A stretch of 64,000 nucleotides of DNA, taken from the NCBI GenBank assembly GCA_037903355.1, contig JBAJFE010000014.1, positions 3,038,001-3,102,000 on the forward strand, given 5' to 3'. The position numbers and the translations under genes are program-made. Of this stretch, positions 37,001 to 49,076 are shown piece by piece. Every line of letters begins with the position of its first letter. Position 1 is the stretch's first letter. The stretch comes from Trichuris trichiura. Taxonomy: Eukaryota > Nematoda > Enoplea > Trichinellida > Trichuridae. The notes below the pieces were generated by a model, which worked only from the letters and a program-made list of their open reading frames with translations, did not search any database and was not told the origin of the DNA.

Positions 37001-40000
37001 GGTCGAGTGTGCACCGAGATGCGTGCTCAACGATCACTGAGGCACTTATCGCGTTCTCCATGGCTTTTTGCGGGTCCGTTGTCGGTGGACGCCCTCGGCC
37101 GGTGGCCTGTACCCCATTGAGTCTTCGTTCGGCGTTCTTGTATGTCAACACATTCTTCATGTGTTGGCCGAATCTCTTAAGTAAAGTGTTGCCCGTTTCT
37201 CCTATGTAGGAGGCGTTGCAACCACACTTTATTTGGTAAATGACACTGGGTCTGCTGTCAAAAGGAACCTTGATTTTGTCATTTCTCACAATCGAACGAA
37301 GATTACATGAACTTTTAAATCTTACGTTGAAATTTAAGGAGCGCCCCAGTCTCCTGATTCGTTCACTTAAACCACTGTAGTAGGGAAGGAGCAGCACCAG
37401 GCGTTGTTGGTTATCAGGCGGGGACGGTGATGAAGGTTTATTTTGTTGGCACTGTTTAATAATGGAATTGATGAATTTACTGGGGTACCCGTTACTGCAT
37501 AATGTGTTATAAATGTGTCTTAATTCTGTGTTTAAATATTCGGGGTCACAAACCGTTAGGGCCCTGTCAACCATCCCTTTAACTATACCTCTTTTAACTG
37601 AAATAGGGTGATGAGAAGAAAAGTTTAGGTGCCGGTCAGAGTGGGTGGGTTTTCTATAAACTGTTGTTTTTTGTTGAGTTTCTTTTACGGAAATTTTGTC
37701 CCGTTGATAATATTTTTATTATTCCGTAGCTTTTGAAATTTTCGTTACGTCATTGCTTTATATTAACACCGCTGAAGACGGGTCTCGTTTGACCCGAAAG
37801 CTACGGAATAATAAAAATATTATCAACGGGACAAAATTTCCGTAAAAGGAACTCAACATGAAACTATACGGTCCCGTACCAAGAAGTTACATTTACAAAA
37901 CTGTTGTTTTTAACTTATTCCCTTGTTTAATGACTAAGACATCTAGAAAAGGGAGTTTACAATTATTTTCCTTCTCAATGGTTAGCGTTATCTGGTTGGG
38001 GAAGAGACTATTCAGGTGTTCCAAGAGAGTTTCTTCACTGCCTGATTTTATGATGGCAAAGATGTCGTCTACATATCTTTTGAAAAGGATAGGAGGGGCA
38101 CAGTCTTGCAGAGTGCTGAAGGCTTTTTCTTCGAGATGTTCCATGAAGATCTCCGCAAGTATGGAGGAGAGTGGACTGCCCATGGGTGCACCGTCCTTTT
38201 GTGAGAAGAAACTATCCTGGAATCTGAAGTAGTTGCCCTCGCGCATGCAGAACGACACTAATTTAACTATGTGGGTGGGGTTTAATTTCTTCCTCTGCAA
38301 GATGGTGTCGTCCGCATCTAACAGAGTTTGAAGCAAGTTGATGGTATATTTTATGGGAACGCTTGTGAAAAGGTCTTTTACATCGTAACTGACCATGATG
38401 TCACCGGGCTGCATTTTTATGTCTTTTAGTGTGGAACAAAATTCTTTACAATTTTTAACATTGGACTCGCGTTTACCGGTTAGGGGTTGGATTATAGTTT
38501 TTAGATATGAACAAAGTCTTGAGGTGACACTATTAATGCTGGAGACAACTGGTCTTAGAGGGACCCCTGGTTTGTGGATTTTGGGAAGGCCGTAAAGTTC
38601 AGGGCACCTAGTGTTACTGATGTATGAGAGACTACGGTTTATTTTAGAAATAATTGGGTCTTGGGGTTCATTGGCGAAGGAGTCTAACATATTTTGCAAA
38701 AGTTTTCGGGTCTTATCGGTCGGATCTTGTTTTATGGGACGGTAAACGGGGTTGCTGAGGAGCTCATTTATCTTTTGTGTGTAGATGTTCCTATCCAGTA
38801 TAACAACCGTATTCAAATACGACGGAACACGAGCAATTCCGAAACGTACAGTGTACAAATTGTTCTGTATTTTCTCTTACAATTTGCTCATCCATCCGTT
38901 GGTAGGGCACTTTGAAGTTTACTTACAGATACATCCAACAGGCCAAACTCGTGAATCTGAAGATCTACTATGAAACTATTAAAGCCTGTTAAAAGACATC
39001 CTGTCTTTCGAAATATTTTAAGTTAACAAATTTCTCCTTTCTGCTAAGTCAACATCTGCAAATTATTGTCACATCATTCTCGCTTATTTTTGTCCTTACG
39101 TAATGATAGCATACCATGCTTTTACTATAACTGCAGGTGACACTCAAACATTCATTTGTAAATTGTGGTCATTAAATGCGATCTCTAGAGTTATTAATCA
39201 TCGTATGATTGTTTGCTTCGAAAGTTTAGTGGTACAGACTGCGTTCGGGATATTAAGTTTGCTCGTTCGTCACAGTTGATGTTCGCACTTGTTGATGAAA
39301 CTGGCAGTGTTAAGTTTTGGGATATCCGCATGCCAGACCGTCCCGTAAAATTATTTACCGCCCACAGTGGACCAATATTTTCGCTAGACTTTCATCCTTC
39401 TTGGCGAGGAACTATGGCTACTGCCGGGCGAGACAAGTTAATTAAGGTAACAAATTCGAATGGTTATTCAAAAGATAATGCTCTATGTTTTCAGGTATGG
39501 AATTGGCAGATCGACAGACCATCTGTGCTACACACAGTTCAAACTATCGCTCCGGTCAGTTTGATACGCTGGCGGCGTGGTAGAGAATATCACATCGCTA
39601 GCGGATCTTTAGTTTTGGACTTCAGTATTCACGTTTGGGATGTTCGACGGCCATACGTTCCTTTTGTTTCTTTCGAAGGGCACACGGGCGCAGTCACCGG
39701 TTTGTTTGCTGCCTTTGTTCTTGCATACAATTTCACGGCAGCTTTTCGTCAAGGCATTTGTTGGAAGCAAGACCCTCACAAGCTAATCACTTCTGGAAGA
39801 GATGGCTTGTTATTTCTTCGCGATATTAAGGATGCATCTCGATTTACCGACTTAATCTGCCCTGCTACCGTGGCGGTTAGTTGTCGTGGTGAAATGATAG
39901 CAGCTGGTATGAATATCTATCTTATCAATACTTAGTTTTATCCTTTACGCTGTTTTTTTCAGTAAGTAACACTGCTTTGCAAAGAGCGGAAGCTAAGTCG

Positions 40001-43000
40001 CATAGCAACATATTGGGAAAATTTGGAAATATAGCTACAATGTGCAAGACGAAAGGTCTTCAAGCGGGAATCCGCGAGAAGCCAACTATGCTGCTACGGG
40101 AGCCCCATTTGAGTTCCGTTTTTGTCTTCTCACAGGTATCCCTGGACTCAGATATCCAAAATGTACTTACGCAGAATCATGTCAGTGCTTTTAGTGAGGC
40201 TGTTTTTTTGCAGAACTTTAGTTGCGAGTATATAGCTGATTGTGCCAAACGGTACAAGCTGCAGGGTGGTCCTGCTGATCAATTATGTTCTCACAATTCT
40301 CAGGTGGCACTCGAATTAGGAAGAGAAAATGTAGTCGCTTTATCTTTGCCCTCACAGAACGTAGAATGGAAATTTCAGGAAGCATACGCTTGGCTTCTTC
40401 TCAGTGACATACACACTTCTGGTTACTTGTCTCCGGAGAACGTGCGGCGTTTTCAACGTAGAAATGAAAAACGTACAAGTCTTCATTTCACTTATCCTAT
40501 TTATTTCTGCTCTATTTTTTCCCACTAGTATAAAACGATCGATTATATGGCCGTGTGAGCTTGTAAATGGATCTAAAATGTTTTTGAATAAGTTGTAAAC
40601 TTTTCCATCCTGAATTAGCGTAATCGAACACTGTATTCTCCTTTTAAGCTGTTCCGTACGTAGTATAGCATAGCATTCTCCATCTACGGATAGACATTTC
40701 AGGCGCGCAGAAGAGAACGGAAGCTGCGGATGAACCCGATTCTGATCTTAGTTCCGATTTTTCCTCAGAGAATTGTACAGACGAAAACGAAGCAAATGAG
40801 TTTTTCGAAAGCTGTTCTCCGCAGTGTACTTCTCAAAATAGTTTCAGTCGAGATTATCATTTTGACTTATGGTATTCTTGGGCTCCACGAATTTCTCCCG
40901 CTTTCCGGTAAGGCATTACTTTTCATGACCCGACCTTTCTTGCCGCTTCACTGCATCTGTTCTTAAGTTCGACAGTTGGGTCTTACGAAGTTCCAAAAGA
41001 CGCGTTTGAAGATACCAGTGAAGTCAACATGCAGGAGGAAACAGAAAATGTGCCAAAGTTGCTAATTCCTCTACTGGAAGACGACTTTGTGGCAGTATTC
41101 CACGAATTGATCTCAAATCGTAAACAGAAATCTGTGTGTCGCTACGTAGCGGCTGATCCATCGGATTTTGTATTGCTCGTATCCTGCATGCTGAATTACT
41201 ACGTCGAGAAAGCAGTGAGTATTTTATTGTTTGAACTGAACCGCGAATTCATTGTGGGCATGATGTTTTTTAAATTTTATTCCTGCTTTTTAATTAGCGA
41301 ATAAGTAAGTGTTCACTTTTTGATAGATACGTTGCAAAGCGTAGTCTTCGCGAGCTGAACGATTTTGTTCCTACCTTAGCTTTCCTCGGATTGACGTAAT
41401 GTTCATATTTGTTTCTGTTCAACTTGCCAACCTGTTGGGTATTAGGAATTGGGCAAATAAGGGGCCCAAATCACTGTCAATCAAAAACTTTTACTTTCAG
41501 TTGAATACTGTTGATACGAGATTTTTTGTAATGGGTTTATGTTGCGTGATGTTTTTAAAATACTGCGTCTTTAGCTACTTAAATGGTGCTGTGGCGGTGA
41601 TGATGAAGACGAAAATGACACACCAAATTTAGATCCAGATTCAGTCACATGAAAAATCACATCAGCGACTACCAACCTTAATGGTCTTAGCCTTTAGAAT
41701 CAGCTTATCCTTAAACGTTCAAGACCGTAAAAACGCTGGACTATTTAGTGGGGGCACCTACTGAATAAGCATTTGTTTGCTATTGCAATTTTTTAGTCAC
41801 TATCATCACACTGCTAACGCGACGCAGCACCCAACCGAGCTCGCCGTAGAACCTATGATAGAGTTACAGTATTTTGAAAGAATTTAGTTTCTGCTATTGA
41901 ATTTCTAGCGTGTTATTAAAACGCTGTTTTCTTCCATTATTTCCCCCACAGTTTCTTGGTCGCTTCACATCAGTCTGTCAGTGACTAATGCAAATTCTGC
42001 TGAAATTTCAGAATGACGTGCAGATGAGCGTTACTATGCTAATCGTGTTGGGCGAAACGGGTAATGGCATTGTAAGCGAGTCAGTAGTGAAACGATGGTT
42101 TTTAGCGTACATCGGTAAGTAAGAAGTGGAACGGATGTATATTTTTTGGAATGAATTTGTTCATTTTTAGATTTGCTTAGACGCTATCAACTTTACTCCA
42201 TTGCAGCGTTAGTGACCAGCCTGTGTCCAATAGAGGAAATAAAGTCGGATAAAAATCAGCAGTGCACCATGAACATATTGTGCTCGCGATGTCAGCGCTC
42301 GTTACAAGGAACTTCTAATTTTTGTGTCCATTGCGACGATATTGCAGCAAAATGCTGTGTTTGGTATGTCTGTTTCGTAGCCCTATTTTAATTGTTTTTA
42401 ACATGAGTTTCCGTAATACTAGGAGCGTAACGAATGAGCCAGTTGAATCGCTGCATTTTTTTTTACAAATTGAACGTTCTTTGTTTGGTATAGGAGAAGA
42501 CTAGCATCGCTTTCTGGAATGCTACGTTCCAAAGATAGATAATCGATTTTTCTTCTTTTTAAAGCATAGTTCTGCAGTAAAACGAACCAGCAGTGACCAC
42601 TTCTTAAATAGGTTAAAAGTAACTGTCTTGTTTGAAATATCCGCTACTTTTCGTTTCCCAGGTGCTGTTTAAAGTGGAGAACGACTATAGTTCTGTTTTT
42701 CCGTCCTAAATTTTGGAAATTTCAACGGCGACAAAAAGCCACTTAGGCGGAAGGTGCTACTCCTTGTACATAAAGCAAAAAGAAATGGTCAAGAAATTTG
42801 CTGAAGACCCGTTTAACGGTTTTTAAGCCATGCGGCAGATACGCGATTCGCCCGCTATTATTAGGTGGCACCAGTATGTATGATCGCATTCTGCTGCCTT
42901 TAAAACCCAAGTATACATGCTAAAAGGAGCACTTGATGTTTACCTCTTTTAATAAACGTCGGACTTCGCGTAACAGACCGATGATATATCATTGTTTTGT

Positions 43001-43732
43001 GGACGATTGTGCTCCCTTTAGAGTGGTTTAATGGGTCTCTAACCGAAGTGTACAGGAACGAAGTGGACACTACTAAGCATGCAGGTTTTACTCTGAGCTT
43101 ATTCTGTTGCTAACAGTTTCTTGCTATAGTGACTTAATCCTTTGACCCAACAGTATGTAAACTAGGAGATTAGGAGCCGAGTCAATTGATTGTTATTGTG
43201 CAGGACAAACCTGATTAATTGGAGGTTCGAATCTAGTTGCCCTCTCTGATTGTCTCTGTTGGGAGGTTTTACCTTGAGGCTACCGCGCCAAAATCGCTGA
43301 AGAAGGAATTAGGCAATTTGGAAAAGTTTGAGCAGAACGTTTAAGAGTTCAATGACGCTCATTTCTTGTTTACTTTGATTAAGGGCCCACTAAACCGCAT
43401 CAACAGGAGCAAAGCCGCGCAGAGAACAAAGCCATTTGCAATAAGAGTTAACTTTATTCTGTTAAAAGTCCCATATTCAGTGAGTTAAGGATGAATGATA
43501 AATGAAGGCATGAATTTGAATGCATTTTAAATGGGTTTATGTTTGACTTGATTACTCAGCCTTCAGTAATGCTATCGCCATTGAACTGTTTTTCAGTCAC
43601 GGCCATGTTCAGAGTTTATACGTTTGCTGCCCTGGTTGTTTACACGGTGGTCACGTTGCTCACATTGAAGAATGGTTTAACATTCACGACTTTTGCCCGA
43701 CCGGGTGTGGACATCCCTGCGAATACAGCTGA
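34072..43732 (+). CDS. wdr24: WDR24 (GATOR2 subunit), 13 exons, 803 aa
   Basis: Subunit of GATOR2, which relieves GATOR1 inhibition of mTORC1 in response to amino acids at the lysosome. Exons: 34072-34171, 35816-35935, 35986-36063, 36113-36257, 39230-39446, 39495-39699, 39754-39906, 39963-40472, 40703-40907, 40968-41214, 42012-42114, 42171-42363 and 43597-43732. All phases agree, giving 803 aa (human 790). The N-terminal WD40 propeller includes NKVCFHPSDANYLVSGSQD, KFWDIRMPDRP, TAGRDKLIKVWNW and HVWDVRRPYVPF. An acidic, Ser-rich linker follows in exon 9. The C-terminus is a RING-like zinc module, with CSRCQRSL, CVHCDDI and the terminal exon CCPGCLHGGHVAHIEEW ... CPTGCGHPCEYS, almost as in human. 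The 2972-nt intron 4 contains a Penelope-like element. Intron 1 holds a decayed hammerhead pair. Intron 6 has no in-frame stop. Confidence 0.95.
35146..35310. mobile_element. Decayed inverted hammerhead pair in WDR24 intron 1
   Basis: Short inverted arms (TAATAAAACTGGAGCTTTCAG at the left, its complement near 35237-35265) enclose two degenerate cores. Right-hand TTCCGCTAATAAA matches the 3' box of the other PLE termini. Flanking AAGTTTAC repeats (35146-35153, 35303-35310) may be the target duplication. Confidence 0.45.
36725..36769 (-). ncRNA. Hammerhead-like motif of PLE family 3
   Basis: CTGACGA core, extra C, stem II GGAAC/GTTCC with a 7-nt loop,then GAAAC. Unlike the others it has a small stem III hairpin before GTA|C. 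Stem I is weak (2 bp). At the other end of the element only the 3' half survives (about 38821-38860). Confidence 0.6.
37658..37911 (+). mobile_element. Mini PLE-terminus element nested in PLE copy 3, 14-bp TSD
   Basis: A 226-bp insert (37672-37897) sits between exact direct repeats AAACTGTTGTTTTT (37658-37671, 37898-37911). It has no coding capacity. It is two inverted PLE 3' termini: arms 37672-37738 and about 37798-37857 match in reverse complement. The right arm adds about 40 bp of unique tail containing ACGGTCCCGTACC. The right arm has a full hammerhead motif (37769-37806). In the left arm homology begins only at the ribozyme's AAAGCTACGG, next to the predicted cleavage site. Confidence 0.8.
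37769..37806 (+). ncRNA. Hammerhead-like motif in nested mini-element
   Basis: CCG-CTGAAGA-C-GGGTC...GACCC-GAAAGCTA|CGG. Stems I and II are perfect. H17 is A. Confidence 0.65.
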
Positions 43733-43863
43733 AAGTAAACGTTGTATACTAGGCAAGTGACGATTAGTAATTCGTCAAATAAGCAAGTTTAATGTCACCG
43801 AGAAGCCATTGTCAAGCAGGTCATACGAAAAACTTGCAAAACATAATAGTTTGTAAATTATCT

Positions 43864-44097
43864 TCATTTTCTTTCTTGCTTTTCCAGTCGTTTCTTTTCT
43901 TCCTCCTTACGATTCTGTTCTCCATGAGTGGCTACGTTGACGATTTTGCGCGTATCTCCCTCGGGGTGCGGTTTTTTATGTTCATGCTGTTCTTGCTTTG
44001 TTCGGTTTTTGCCCGATTTTCCAAATCCTTTCAGTTCTTGCTCAATGTCAACCTCTCCCGCGGCCAAACTATCAGCCAAGTCTTCTGCGTGCGACAT
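43864..44097 (-). CDS. Small Lys/Glu-rich hypothetical protein, 77 aa
   Basis: Single reading frame starting MSHAEDLADSLAAGEVDIE. The C-terminal half is strongly charged and Lys/Glu/Gln rich (NRKEEEKKRLEKQERK), as expected for an extended helix. The ATG directly follows a CAG, which could be a splice acceptor or a trans-splice site. The gene is convergent with WDR24, 132 bp from its stop. The composition looks protein-like and unlike the AT-rich chance frames nearby, but I cannot name a family. It may be only part of a gene. Confidence 0.4.
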   Translation of the reverse strand: MSHAEDLADSLAAGEVDIEQELKGFGKSGKNRTKQEQHEHKKPHPEGDTRKIVNVATHGEQNRKEEEKKRLEKQERK

Positions 44098-45606
44098 CTG
44101 ACTTATTGCAGTGCTGAGCAGTTGACAGAACTTAAACTGACGGTGAAACAGTCGTACGACGCAGCAACGTCACAGAGCACCTAGCAACAGTAATGTCGAA
44201 AGTATTAGTGCGCAAACAAGAGCAATGCCTACAAAACGTACCAAGCAAGCGGTTCAATAGCGAACACCTGACTAGGTTGACCCAAATACAGTAAGACCTG
44301 TCCTGCAAACCAAAATAATTTGTTTGTTTTCGTAGGCAAGCAATTCCCACAATGGTATATTGTTTACATAAAGCAAAAGAAATCCAAAATGATGCTGTTG
44401 GATATGTGTTAGTTTATTTGACGGTGCCTTCAGCTGTGAGGGATACGTACAAACGTTTCAGGCAGTAAAATAATAAAAAGACTATAAGTTCCAACGTCTA
44501 GAATCTAGATATTTAACTGTTGATTAGATTATTCGTGATTTTAAAAACGAAAATCATTAATCAGGCTACTGCTGCTAACATTTAGAGGCATTTTTAAGTG
44601 CCTTCTCCTCGGGACTGACGACAGTCACTACTGCCAGCATCGCTTTGCGTGCGTCACATAATGTCGTTCTTACATTTTGACGTAATTGAGAAAGAATTTT
44701 CATCGTCCAGGATCTGTCTTGAAAGAAAAGGTATATTTTGGAACTGCCTTGTACTTGATTATTACAAAAACATGCGTAGGTTAAAAGATATACTGTTTTG
44801 ATGTGTTGCTTTGAGTTATTTGAAAGCGTTTAATTGGTAAGTTTTGTCTTCGTTAAGTTGATACCTTTTTCTATCATGTTGAGATTTAGCATTGTTGTCA
44901 TTGCGCACAAACGCTATTCCAAATATCTCCTTAACGAAAGAGATGAAAATAGCGTTAGCGTACCTATTATGTTTCATTTTTGCGATTGGGACACGAACTA
45001 TAGCTACATTCTGAAAGTTCCTAGCCTTTGTTTGAAAGATTGTTTTGAGCTTACATCAATAATTTTATATAACTTGAAGAGCAATCCCTTATGAAGTGCA
45101 TACAAGTTTTTGTAATTATATTTTGACATAATAATAACTTCAAGTATACGTGGACCCGAACTATTTTGTTTTCTCGACAGGAACAGAGGTTTTATAGCTT
45201 TTTAGGTTTGTGTTAATCGCTTACGAGTTTCTACCTGTATAGCTGAACTGGTCTTGGCGACCATCGCCAATGAACGTCTACTGCAGCCTTCTTCAACCAT
45301 TATAATTTCAATTGCCATTTCTGCTAGTTTGGATAGTTAAACTTTCAGCTTTGATGCTGTACAGCAAAAGGCAACCTTGCTTTTATTGACCGTAGGCAAT
45401 CTTTACCGTTGAAAAAGAATAGGATAGTTTTACGCGAAAGGAACAACATTGAACGTGCTGTGCACAAGTAACAAAGTTTTGTTCTAATCTTTTGGGTTCC
45501 GACGAAAGGTGCTATCTTTTGATGAAAACTGCTGCTTTACTAAGCAATCAACCAGCCGAGAAAACTTAAAGGATGCACGCTTTTTACGGTACTTTTCCAG
45601 GTCCTA

Positions 45607-45975
45607 ATGGTTGAAATCGTACCAAAAGATCTTCGAAATTTACGAGCTTGTCTGTTGTGCTCCCTAGTTAAAAGTTTGGACCAATTTGAAAACGATGGAT
45701 GCGAGAACTGCGAACGTTACTTGAATCTCAAGATGGACCGGGACAGAGTTTACGACTGCACGAGTTCGAACTTTGATGGCCTTATAGCTAATGCTAATCC
45801 GTCGTTAAGTTGGGTAGCTAAATGGCAGAGAATCAACCGGAAAGCTCCCGGAACTTATGCGGTTTCTGTTGCCGGAAGCCTTCCTGCAGCAATTGTTAGT
45901 GAACTGCGTGATCAAGGCGTTCCTTATAAACCAAACATGCGTGATACAACTTCGCGAACTATTGGAAACAAATAG
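45607..45975 (+). CDS. supt4h1: Transcription elongation factor SPT4, 122 aa
   Basis: Small zinc-finger partner of SPT5 in the DSIF complex, which controls RNA polymerase II pausing and processivity in the nucleus. The start [20 protein letters not shown] aligns with the human N-terminus. The zinc-binding CxxC pairs are ACLLC and CENC. Conserved blocks [21 protein letters not shown] and GTYAVSV follow. The length matches the family (human 117 aa). The coding region is one exon. A TTTTCCAG eight bases upstream of the ATG suggests a 5' UTR intron or a leader-splice site. AATAAA at 46009-46014 is a likely poly(A) signal. The gene is convergent with NAC-alpha, with 194 bp between their stops. Confidence 0.95.
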   Translation: MVEIVPKDLRNLRACLLCSLVKSLDQFENDGCENCERYLNLKMDRDRVYDCTSSNFDGLIANANPSLSWVAKWQRINRKAPGTYAVSVAGSLPAAIVSELRDQGVPYKPNMRDTTSRTIGNK

Positions 45976-46169
45976 TTCGAGAGTTATTATTATGCAAAAT
46001 AATTTCAGAAATAAACTTGCAAGTTGTCACGCAGCACCAAAGTCACTAGCAAATTTATTCCGAATAATTTAGCGCAATATACGTGATCAGCCAAAATTGT
46101 CGGCACTCGTACTGCTCAAACTGCCAGCACTCAGGTCGTCAAATCCTGAAATAAAATTTCGTAGAACTG

Positions 46170-47079
<910 letters not shown>

Positions 47080-47779
47080 TCAATTAAGTTTCAAGTAAAC
47101 GGAAAATTTTCTGAAAGAGTAAAGGCTAACAATTCGATTAATACGATCATATTTTATCTGTAGTTGCGTGTATACTGAGCGCAAGAAACTAACAAAAGGC
47201 TAAACCTTCCGGAGTACCGCCCAAAGAGACCCTTCACCGACGCCCTACAGTAAACACAGCCAATAAATAATCGGCAAGTTGTGTTGCCTCAGAACTGCCT
47301 TTTAAGCTGTTTCCGAGAGTACTACGTGATTTATACCAGTTTAAAAAACAAAAAATTACAGTTTCTTACTGTTTAAATTTTTCTCTCATTCCTGCCTGTT
47401 GCAAGTTGAAACGATGTGTACCATAAAAGAATATGCATTTTCAAAACATGCACTGAAATTAAGCACGCTCAACCGCGTATCCGAGTAATTACACTTAACC
47501 TACTGCTCTTATAAATACTGCACTTTTTGAACAAAAGTTACTCAGCTGCTTAATAAATACTGCTTCTCATTATCTGAGAATTAAACTAGATGAGATTATC
47601 AAAAAATAAGCCTATTTAATAACTATTCTGTCGTAATTAATTAAAGTGTCGGTACTGTAGCTAGTTCCTGAGTATTTTATGTCTGCTTTCCGTGTTTACG
47701 CTCATTGTGGATTTGAACTATTGTGCATGTTTGAGTTTGGTCCTGGAATGTAAGTTGCATAGTTTTAATCTCTTTACGC

Positions 47780-48044
47780 TTCTGTTGATGTGTTTTGAAG
47801 ACAGGGTGCTTCTTAACGGGGCGATGGATTTTCATAACTTCTTTATACAGTATGTTCTCTTGCCCGTTGATGGAGTCTGGAATTAAACCGAAGCAAATGC
47901 CCTACCAACGGATGGATGAGCAGGTTTCCTTAATAATTGCTCATCCATCCGTTGGTAGGACATTTGCTTCAGTTTAATTCCAGACTCCATCAACGGGCAA
48001 GAGAACATACCGTATAAAGAAGTTATGAAAATTCTATTGATGTG
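47780..48044. mobile_element. Palindromic mini-element, probable 13-bp TSD
   Basis: Inverted arms of about 100 bp (about 47827-47930 and 47933-48031) separated by only a few bases. They carry the same CTACCAACGGATGGATGAGC block as the element at 5.7 kb and PLE copy 3. About 35 bp of one-sided tail (TTTTGAAGACAGGGTGC...) precedes the left arm. Flanking repeats TTCTGTTGATGTG (47780-47792) and TTCTATTGATGTG (48032-48044) differ at one base. It lies between NAC-alpha and the LTR array. Confidence 0.7.
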
Positions 48045-49076
48045 ACTGTAATTCTAGTCCCGTCAGTCTTTGTACCAATATAACTTGCAAATGTTTTGCT
48101 TCAAGCAGTGTAGAGTTGTCTCCGTTGTCATTTTATTACAAAAATTATCTTTAATCTTTTCAACTTATCTTCGTGCTTGGATGATTGTTAGGATAATTGG
48201 CAATTCCTTTTAATGTGCCGAGCAAATTATTTCTGTTTAGTTGAGTTGTACATGTTGAATTAAAGTAAAAATGAAGAAATCTACTGGCGGTTCCCTCGGC
48301 AGAGCTTTAGCTGAAATGTTTGGACTCGATAAATGTTTTCAATTGTGCAGTATCTATTTTTAGTAACGTTGCGTAGGAGTTAGGAATTGGGTACATATCA
48401 GTCCTACTAATCGCGCTCTCTGTGTTCACAACGTTCACCTGAAAAGCTTTTAGAGCCAATTCGTTCCTCCGTCGGTACTCGAATGGAATGAAACGTCTTC
48501 GGGCGTTAAGGTTGGCTTGAATTGATTCAAAAAGTATCGCCGAATAAGGTTGTTATCGTTATAAAAACTTACGGACCCTTTATAAAGAGACGTGTGTTCA
48601 TTACCTAAGGCCTTTGTGAAACGTGATGTACGCTGATACATGGCATCGTAAAATTTCACCAAATGCATTATTTCTTACTGATAGGCTTATTTATCAAATT
48701 CTCTCAGAATAAGGCATCAGTTTCACGCCGATAGATATTTTATCATCATATACAGTTGTGTGGTCATTGCATTCGTCAGTATGTCTCTTCCTAAGCCGTC
48801 TTAAACCTGTTCCTTTCAATAAGCCATCATTCTCTCCGCTTAATTTCATTTACTCACGTGAACTACTTGGGGTGGAATGCGCAGCGGGTAAAGTATTACC
48901 TCAGAAATAATGTTAAAACGAAAGGTTAACAATTACAATAAAATATACATAATAAGTATATGCAGTCAAACTTCGCTGCCATTGAACCTTTCTCCTAGCA
49001 GCATTCCTGTGTTATCAGAACTGAAAGCTTTTCATGTCACTTCCCGTTGCTCTAGCATAAGTGTTTTGATTTATCT

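Larger units (their letters stand above)
36834..38858 (-). pseudogene. PLE copy 3 polyprotein (RT + GIY-YIG), interrupted
   Basis: On the minus strand: NTVVILDRNIY, PELYGLPKIHKPGVPLRP, SYDVKDLFTSVP, GAPMGSPLSSI and YVDDIF, all expected RT blocks. A small nested insertion at 37672-37897 follows, then FSSHHP, VDRALTVCDPEYLN, the GIY-YIG domain (CGCNASYIGETGNTLLKRF), a CxxxxxxHxxxxCH-type zinc motif (CTLDPHPKIICHE) and LKEALYIQSK. The N-terminal domain is missing, because the frame starts inside the terminal repeat. It is clearly a different family from copies 1 and 2. Confidence 0.88.
36597..39024 (-). mobile_element. Penelope-like element copy 3 in a WDR24 intron, 11-bp TSD
   Basis: The element (36608-39013) lies between perfect direct repeats TATTTTAAGTT (36597-36607, 39014-39024). 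Its two ends are inverted repeats of about 110 bp, sharing TAGATCTTCAGATTCACG and the block CTACCAACGGATGGATGAGC. The right end has about 38 bp more (through CCTGTTAAAAGACATC). It sits wholly in WDR24 intron 4, antisense to the gene. A full hammerhead motif lies at the left end (minus, 36725-36769); the right end keeps only its 3' half. It is itself interrupted by a 226-bp insertion at 37672-37897. Confidence 0.85.

Noticed and set aside
42805..42840. GCTGAAGACCCGTTTAACGG
   Set aside because: No GAAA box and no stem I.
43200..43250. GGTTCGAATC, a tRNA B-box-like word
   Set aside because: The T-stem does not pair, and no A box or acceptor stem lies at the right spacing, so there is no tRNA.
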